DNA from: Eubacteriales bacterium
GTDB taxonomy: Bacteria; Bacillota_A; Clostridia; Lachnospirales; Lachnospiraceae
Direction: 5' to 3'
Assembly (NCBI GenBank): GCA_030527765.1
Contig: JAUNAE010000141.1
Location: forward strand, 782-9,111
DNA: 8,330 nt
Of the stretch, positions 4,022 to 8,330 are shown piece by piece. The notes below the pieces were generated by a model. The model was not told the DNA's origin, did not search any database, and was given only the letters and a program-made list of their open reading frames with translations. The translations under genes were made by a program, and so were the position numbers. Within the stretch, counting starts at the first letter, position 1, and every line of letters starts with the position of its first letter.

Positions 4022-4197
4022 TTATCATTTTTGTCTTGATCATTTACTGCGTTTGCAGCCTTTAATGCAGTAAGTGAATTGCACTGGTCTTCTTCCGAAA
4101 GAGCCAATGAGCAATTAGGACAAATGATAGCGGATGCAGCGGTGTTGTTATTCAGCTCATAACAACAGCCATAACTACATTGTATTTTCAATTTCAG
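3961..4197 (-). CDS. Small zinc-ribbon protein, counter-oriented, unusual start
   Basis: Reading left from CTG at 4197 gives a 78-residue protein. Its first half is a zinc ribbon: CSYGCC near residues 7-12 and CPNC at 26-29, matching small phage proteins of the form K-L-K-I-x-C...CPNC. The rest is helical and polar. A strong ribosome site, GGGAGG (4209-4214), is followed 6 nt later by ATG (4200-4202), but that ATG is out of frame and stops after two codons (ATG TTC TGA). The stop overlaps the in-frame CTG (4195-4197). Either the ribosome re-initiates at CTG or TTG (4189-4191), or one base has been lost and the start is damaged. A longer in-frame ATG at 4248 has no ribosome site. It opposes the operon, so it may be expressed separately. 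Confidence 0.5.
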   Translation of the reverse strand: MKLKIQCSYGCCYELNNNTAASAIICPNCSLALSEEDQCNSLTALKAANAVNDQDKNDNYPILLSFEGSVLRDNGLIR

Positions 4198-4233
4198 AAC
4201 ATAATACACCTCCCTGCGCGGTGCATAAAAATC

Positions 4234-4247
4234 GTAACACGGTAACA
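4234..4247. repeat. Short direct repeat GTAACA ahead of the ATPase gene
   Basis: GTAACA occurs at 4234-4239 and again at 4242-4247, 8 bp apart, in the gap between the minus-strand zinc-ribbon gene and the rightward ATPase gene. It could be a protein site controlling either gene, but it is short and AT-rich. No convincing rightward promoter was found in this gap, so the ATPase gene is probably read from upstream. Confidence 0.2.
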
Positions 4248-4269
4248 AAAATATAAAAGGGGATAAACG

Positions 4270-6213
4270 ATGAAAATTATCAGCATGGAATTGCAGAACT
4301 TTCAGGGCGTGAAAGAATTCTTCTTTTGCCCGGAAGGAAAGAGCTGCGCGATCTACGGTGACAATGGAACCGGCAAGACAACAATCTATAACGCTTTTAC
4401 CTGGTTAATGTTCGGCAAGGCATCGACCGGAGAGAAGGGATACACGCCAAAGCCTACCGGGTCACACCATCTTAACAGCGTTGTTGAAATGGTCATTGAA
4501 CTTGAAAGCGGCGCACAGATGCGTCTGAAGAAGACATTTAAGGAAAAGTACGGAACAACCAGAGGAAACGCAGAGCAGGTATTTCAGGGACATACAACAG
4601 AGTATGAGATTGACGGCGTGCCAATTTCGGAAACGAAGTACAAGCAGAAGCTTCAGACCATCTTTGTAGATGAAGAATTGACAAAGATGCTGACGATGTA
4701 TAACTACTTCCTGGAAGAAATGAAGCCGGCGGCAAGACGGAAGATCCTTCTGGATGTGTGTGGAAACGTTTCAATCGATGCCGTTATGAAGAAAGAACCG
4801 GAGCTTGAAGATATTGATATGGTCCTTCTGAAGCCCGGATCCACAAATGATCACTATACGATCGAAGAATATCAGGGAATTGCTTCTAAAGAGCGCACTC
4901 TTACGGACAAAAAGCTGAAGGAAATCCCAAACAGGATTGACGAAGCTACCAAGGCGAAACCGGATGTATCCGGTATTGATCCGGTGAAGCTGGATGTAGA
5001 GATTGTTACATTAACGGAACAGAAGAGAGAGAAAGAAGCAGCAATCACAGCAGTCCTTCAGGAAGCGGATACGGCGCTTATGAAAGGAAGAGCAGAAGTT
5101 GAGAAGGAACGTGCCGAAGCTGCTGCCGCACACAGCACACAGCAGGCGGATAAAAATAAGCGAGCTTATGAGAAGATTTCTAATCTGCGCGTCCTTCTTA
5201 ACAGTGAACAGAAAAACAGTTTAAATCTGATTTACGAAAAAGGTGAGCTTGAGGCAAGAAGAGATCGCATGAAGCACCAGAGAACACAGCTTCTCAGCGA
5301 ATGGCAGGAGCTTTCCGGTCAGGAGTGGAGCGGAAAAGAGATTTGTCCGACCTGCGGACAGAAATTGCCGGAAGATCAGATCGAGCGTGCGAAGACCGTT
5401 TTCAATGTGAAGAAATCACAGAGACTTGAAGAGATCACCCAGAAAGGACAGACCGAATGCAGCGCAACCCTGCTTAAGGAAGTGCAGGAAAAAATCGATG
5501 CTGTTGATCAGCAGATTTCAGACGAAGAAATCACAATCAAAGAAATCGAAAGACAGATTTATCTTGCAGAACAGACTGTTGTGAAAGAGGTGCCCTTCGA
5601 CGAGACAGACATTGCAAAGGCATTCGATGCAAAACTCCGTGAATACGAGCAGCTGTTCAGTGACAAAAAGGCTGCATCCGCGGCACTTACAGCAGAGCGC
5701 AGACGTGAGATTGATTCGATTGATACCGAGATAGAGAAGAGACGCGAGGGAAAAGCTTGTTTACAGCTTGCAGCACAGCAGGACCAACGAATTAAAGAGC
5801 TTGAAGCAGAAGAGGTAGAGCTTGCAGAGAAATATGAAGATCTCGAAAAAGGGCTTTATATGTGTGATCTCTACACCAGAACAGCAGCATCTCTGCTCAG
5901 TGAGAAAATCAATAAGCAGTTCAAAACATTAAGCTTCCAGCTTTTCATTGAACAGCAGAACGGCGGTATTGCAGATTGCTGTGAAGCATTAATTCCCTGT
6001 GCTTCCGGATTAGTGCCGTTTAAGAGTGCCAACAATGCAAGTCGCGTAAATGCAGGCCTTGAACTGATTGACACCTTGGGAGCTCATTACAAGATAGATT
6101 TTCCGATCTTCTGCGATAACGCTGAATCAGTCAGTCATATGACAGAGACACGAGCACAGTTAATTCGGTTGGTAGTTTCAGAAAAAGATAAGAAACTCAG
6201 ATTTGAAGCATAA
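4270..6213 (+). CDS. Rad50/SbcC-like AAA ATPase of phage recombination module
   Basis: A 647-residue SMC/Rad50-type protein. The N-terminal lobe begins MKIISMELQNFQGVKE and carries Walker A GDNGTGKTT (30-38) and the Q-loop-like NAFTWLMFGK (41-50). Two charged, probably coiled-coil stretches (about 205-350 and 375-530) flank a zinc hook, CPTC at 359-362, where two subunits could join through zinc. The C-terminal lobe has a divergent signature region (ASRVNAGLELIDTL, 590-603) and a Walker B-like FPIFCDNAESV (611-621), in which Asn617 stands where most ABC ATPases have the catalytic Glu. This form is common in phage homologues next to RecT. It is shorter than cellular SbcC (about 1,050 residues). 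It probably remodels DNA ends for the nuclease and annealase encoded next. ATG 4270 follows AAAAGGGG. Confidence 0.88.
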   Translation: MKIISMELQNFQGVKEFFFCPEGKSCAIYGDNGTGKTTIYNAFTWLMFGKASTGEKGYTPKPTGSHHLNSVVEMVIELESGAQMRLKKTFKEKYGTTRGNAEQVFQGHTTEYEIDGVPISETKYKQKLQTIFVDEELTKMLTMYNYFLEEMKPAARRKILLDVCGNVSIDAVMKKEPELEDIDMVLLKPGSTNDHYTIEEYQGIASKERTLTDKKLKEIPNRIDEATKAKPDVSGIDPVKLDVEIVTLTEQKREKEAAITAVLQEADTALMKGRAEVEKERAEAAAAHSTQQADKNKRAYEKISNLRVLLNSEQKNSLNLIYEKGELEARRDRMKHQRTQLLSEWQELSGQEWSGKEICPTCGQKLPEDQIERAKTVFNVKKSQRLEEITQKGQTECSATLLKEVQEKIDAVDQQISDEEITIKEIERQIYLAEQTVVKEVPFDETDIAKAFDAKLREYEQLFSDKKAASAALTAERRREIDSIDTEIEKRREGKACLQLAAQQDQRIKELEAEEVELAEKYEDLEKGLYMCDLYTRTAASLLSEKINKQFKTLSFQLFIEQQNGGIADCCEALIPCASGLVPFKSANNASRVNAGLELIDTLGAHYKIDFPIFCDNAESVSHMTETRAQLIRLVVSEKDKKLRFEA

Positions 6214-6231
6214 AAGGAAGGAGAAAAAGAA

Positions 6232-7326
6232 ATGGCAGATGCAGCAACGACGGCCGTAAAGCCACAGGAGCAGAATACACAAGTAAGTGCATCCGAAGCA
6301 TTTACTCAGCACGTACTGAAAGAATTCGGAATGAGCACATCCGGTGCGATTCAGGTGACGGATTTTCAGCGTCAGCTGATTCAGGGATATTTCATCCAGA
6401 TCGACCGTACATTAAAGGCAATGGAAGAAAGAAGACTGAATAAGAACGCCAACAACAGGGATCACAAATATGATGATCCAGATCCGATTACCTGGAAAAC
6501 AATTGATCTTAATGCGCTTGCTATGGACATCGTACATTACGCAAGACTTGGCCTTGATATGATGCAGAGCAATCACCTGCACGCAATTCCCTACAAGAAT
6601 AACAGTAAACTTATTCCCGGAACAGAATTCCATCAGTACAGGCTGAATCTCATGCTGGGTTATAACGGCATTGCTTATATCGCAGAAAAGTATGCAGTTG
6701 AAAAACCGCAGAATGTCACAATTGAGCTGGTTTACAGTAATGACACGTTTAAACCGGTCAAGAAAACAAGAGGTGTAGAGGTTGAATCTTACGATTTTGA
6801 AATCACATCGCCTTTTGACCGTGGAGATATTGTTGGCGGTTTCGGCTATATCGAATATGCGGATCCGAAGAAAAATGAGCTTGTTATTATGACGCTTAAG
6901 GACATCCTGAAGCGTAAACCTCAGAAGGCATCCGGTGAATTTTGGGGAGGTGAAAAAACGGTATGGGAGAACGGAACGAAAAAGACCGTTGAAACAGAAG
7001 GTTGGTTTGAAGAAATGTGCATCAAGACGATCAAGAGAGAAGTATACAGCCCGAAACATATACCGGTGGATCCGAAGAAGGTTGATGATGCCTACCAGTA
7101 TGCAAGGCTGCAGGAACTCCGCATGGCAGAAGCTGAAGCGCAGAATACCATTGATAGCGAAAGCGTATCAGAGGTGATCGATGTACCGCTTAGTACACCA
7201 GCACTTGAGGCAAAGACAGCGCCGCTCGATCTTTCCGCTGTATCAGAGAACAAGCAGGAGATGGAGCCGGTAGTTACCGGTAGGGCAAAGACATCTAAAA
7301 AAGCAGCACAGGAGCCTGAATTCTGA
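6232..7326 (+). CDS. recT: RecT-family single-strand annealing protein
   Basis: A 364-residue RecT-type annealase. Family landmarks are DFQRQLIQGYFIQIDRTLKA (44-63), YARLGLDMMQSNHLHAIPYK (103-122) and LNLMLGYNGIAYIAEKYAVE (138-157), followed by the central beta region GGFGYIEYADPKKNELVIMT (202-221) and KTIKRE near 265-270. RecT binds single-stranded DNA, promotes annealing and strand invasion, and serves phage recombination and end repair. Lambda-type systems pair it with an exonuclease (RecE or Exo); here it sits between a Rad50-like ATPase and an MBL-fold protein. It is longer than E. coli RecT (269 residues) because of an Ala/Glu/Ser-rich tail (about 300-364) that may bind a partner such as SSB. 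Ribosome site GGAAGGAG lies ahead of ATG 6232, and its stop overlaps the next ATG (TGATG). Confidence 0.95.
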   Translation: MADAATTAVKPQEQNTQVSASEAFTQHVLKEFGMSTSGAIQVTDFQRQLIQGYFIQIDRTLKAMEERRLNKNANNRDHKYDDPDPITWKTIDLNALAMDIVHYARLGLDMMQSNHLHAIPYKNNSKLIPGTEFHQYRLNLMLGYNGIAYIAEKYAVEKPQNVTIELVYSNDTFKPVKKTRGVEVESYDFEITSPFDRGDIVGGFGYIEYADPKKNELVIMTLKDILKRKPQKASGEFWGGEKTVWENGTKKTVETEGWFEEMCIKTIKREVYSPKHIPVDPKKVDDAYQYARLQELRMAEAEAQNTIDSESVSEVIDVPLSTPALEAKTAPLDLSAVSENKQEMEPVVTGRAKTSKKAAQEPEF

Positions 7327-8027
7327 TGCAGATAAAGGTGATCGCATCCGGAAGCAGCGGAAACGCCTATTACATCTCTGATGGGTATTCTTCCCTGCTC
7401 CTGGATGCAGGAGTATCAATCAAGCGTATTGCGCAGGGCTGTAACTTCAAAATCTCAGCCCTGCAAGGATGCCTTATCACACATGCCCATGGCGATCACG
7501 TCAAGAGCGCACAGGCGATTGCAGGGCTTGGGGTGAACGTTTATACCTCTCAAGGTACGATAGACGCGGCAGGGCTTACAGGGCATCGCATTCATGCCAT
7601 TAAGAGCTTAAAAGGATTCCGGACGGGAGGCTTCCACATCATTCCTTTTGATGTGGAACATGATGCCCCTGAGTCGTTAGGGTTCCTGATCACAAGCGAA
7701 GCAACGAAGGAACGGCTGTTATATTTTACTGACACCATGTATCTGAAATATAGCTTTCCGCGCTGTACGCACATCATGATGGAGACCAATTACTCTCCTG
7801 AAGCGATTGAGAACAATGTGATCCAGGGAAGGATTGATCCCAACAGAGCAAAACGTGTCATCAACAGCCATATGAGTATCGAAACGGCATTGAAGACACT
7901 GACATTGATGGATAGGAGCAGATTGAAGCAGGTTTATCTGCTTCATCTCAGCAATGACAACGGAAGGGCAGACGAATTCAAACGACGGGCACAGGAAATA
8001 GCCGGATGTGAAGTATACGTCTGCTAA
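7326..8027 (+). CDS. MBL-fold hydrolase (YycJ-like), probable phage nuclease
   Basis: A 233-residue metallo-beta-lactamase-fold protein. The opening IKVIASGSSGNAYYI (3-17) and metal motif THAHGDH (52-58: His53, His55, Asp57, His58) are clear. Further likely ligands are His112, Asp136 (YFTDT) and His207 (LLHLS), and NSHMSIE (180-186) holds another conserved His. The order and length match the YycJ/WalJ branch, whose cellular members are linked to DNA repair and have been reported to have 5' exonuclease activity. TGATG coupling to recT and the preceding Rad50-like gene suggest it does the end resection that RecE or SbcD does elsewhere. The specific substrate is inferred. RNase-like or phosphodiesterase activity is an alternative for this fold. 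Confidence 0.9.
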   Translation: MQIKVIASGSSGNAYYISDGYSSLLLDAGVSIKRIAQGCNFKISALQGCLITHAHGDHVKSAQAIAGLGVNVYTSQGTIDAAGLTGHRIHAIKSLKGFRTGGFHIIPFDVEHDAPESLGFLITSEATKERLLYFTDTMYLKYSFPRCTHIMMETNYSPEAIENNVIQGRIDPNRAKRVINSHMSIETALKTLTLMDRSRLKQVYLLHLSNDNGRADEFKRRAQEIAGCEVYVC

Positions 8028-8038
8028 AGGAGTTACTA

Positions 8039-8330
8039 ATGGCTGACAAGAAATCATTCATTATGTACACAGAATGGAAAGATTTTTTTCTTTCTCTGCC
8101 GGTTGAAAAAGCCGGTGAAATGATTCAGGCGGTGTTTCGGTATGAGGACGATCAGGAAGTCATTTTTGATGATTTGATGATGAGTGCTATGTTCTCGCTT
8201 CTCAAAAACCGGCTTGATGAGAATAGCCGAAAGTATGAAGAAAAGACTGAAAGAATTAAGAAAGCAAGGGCTGTTAATCCGAAAAACGCACATCAGGAAC
8301 TGAAATCAGATAATCAGGAACTGAAATCAG
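8039..8330 (+). CDS. DUF6291-like phage replication-region protein, partial
   Basis: Only the first 97 residues are in the window; the gene runs off the right edge. It begins MADKKSFIMYTEWKDFFLSL and continues EKAGEMIQAVFRYEDDQEV (24-42), then FSLLKNRLDENSRKYEEKTE (52-71), the pattern of DUF6291 proteins found beside DnaD-like replication genes in Firmicute phages. The function is not established; proteins of this layout often act with or are fused to replication initiators. ATG 8039 is well supported by AAAGGAG (8026-8032), which overlaps the stop of the MBL gene. After residue 84 the sequence enters a 7-residue tandem repeat (QELKSDN), so the full protein may have a repetitive linker. Confidence 0.78.
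   Translation, partial: MADKKSFIMYTEWKDFFLSLPVEKAGEMIQAVFRYEDDQEVIFDDLMMSAMFSLLKNRLDENSRKYEEKTERIKKARAVNPKNAHQELKSDNQELKS
8294..8330 (+). repeat. 21-bp tandem repeat, possible replication iterons
   Basis: The unit CAGGAACTGAAATCAGATAAT begins at 8294 and again at 8315, and the second copy is identical until the window ends after 16 bases. The unit is seven codons (QELKSDN) and its length is two helical turns. Phages often carry their origin as iterons inside the replication initiator gene, and this region is the usual place. The array probably continues past the right edge. A purely protein-level linker repeat is the alternative. Confidence 0.6.

Noticed and set aside
6412..7059. Long 215-residue minus-strand reading frame
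   Set aside because: It lies wholly inside recT, has no ribosome site and its protein shows no recognisable family features; it is a shadow of the coding strand.
7719..8057. Minus-strand 112-residue frame
   Set aside because: Antisense to the MBL-fold gene, with no start signal and no domain.
1..8330. CRISPR arrays, insertion sequences, tRNA and rRNA
   Set aside because: No regularly spaced repeats, transposase, terminal inverted repeats or clover-leaf signature were found on either strand; the only tandem repeat is at the right edge.

Overview
The window looks like the lysogeny switch and early recombination/replication region of a temperate phage (prophage) of a low- to mid-GC Firmicute, most likely a Clostridia/Lachnospiraceae host. 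The evidence is the tightly packed small genes with AGGAGG-type ribosome binding sites, the ImmA/CI-like repressor pair facing a Cro-like gene, and the run of Rad50/SbcC-like ATPase, RecT, metallo-beta-lactamase-fold protein and DUF6291-like protein. This placement comes from protein-family recognition by eye; no search was run.

Layout. Positions 1-181 have no gene but hold a possible leftward terminator (63-90) and a possible rightward promoter (107-135). A strong rightward terminator (186-216) lies inside the 3' end of the leftward immA-like gene; promoter and terminator together could make a small RNA of about 75 nt. The leftward lysogeny operon is the CI-like repressor (466-861) then the ImmA-like protease (182-427). 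A compact divergent promoter region (891-967) separates it from the rightward early operon, which begins with a Cro-like protein (1013-1216).

The accessory early stretch runs from 1238 to 4197: small unknown proteins, three of them with predicted membrane segments (1479-1628, 3022-3330, 3535-3762), a double-HTH zinc-finger protein (1992-2612) and a second XRE regulator (2612-3025). Two counter-oriented single genes break the rightward operon: a C-terminally membrane-anchored protein (1567-1923) with its own extended -10 promoter, and a small zinc-ribbon protein (3961-4197) with a peculiar start. Each overlaps the tail of the preceding rightward gene by about 60 bp.

The core from 4270 to the right edge is a homologous recombination module. 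A large Rad50/SbcC-like ATPase with a CPTC zinc hook is followed by a RecT annealase and a translationally coupled MBL-fold hydrolase with the HxHxDH metal site, which may supply the nuclease. A DUF6291-like protein runs off the right edge inside a 21-bp tandem repeat that could be a replication iteron. The repressor/ImmA pair would hold the lysogen; on induction the rightward operon would express regulators, membrane accessory proteins and then the recombination and replication genes.
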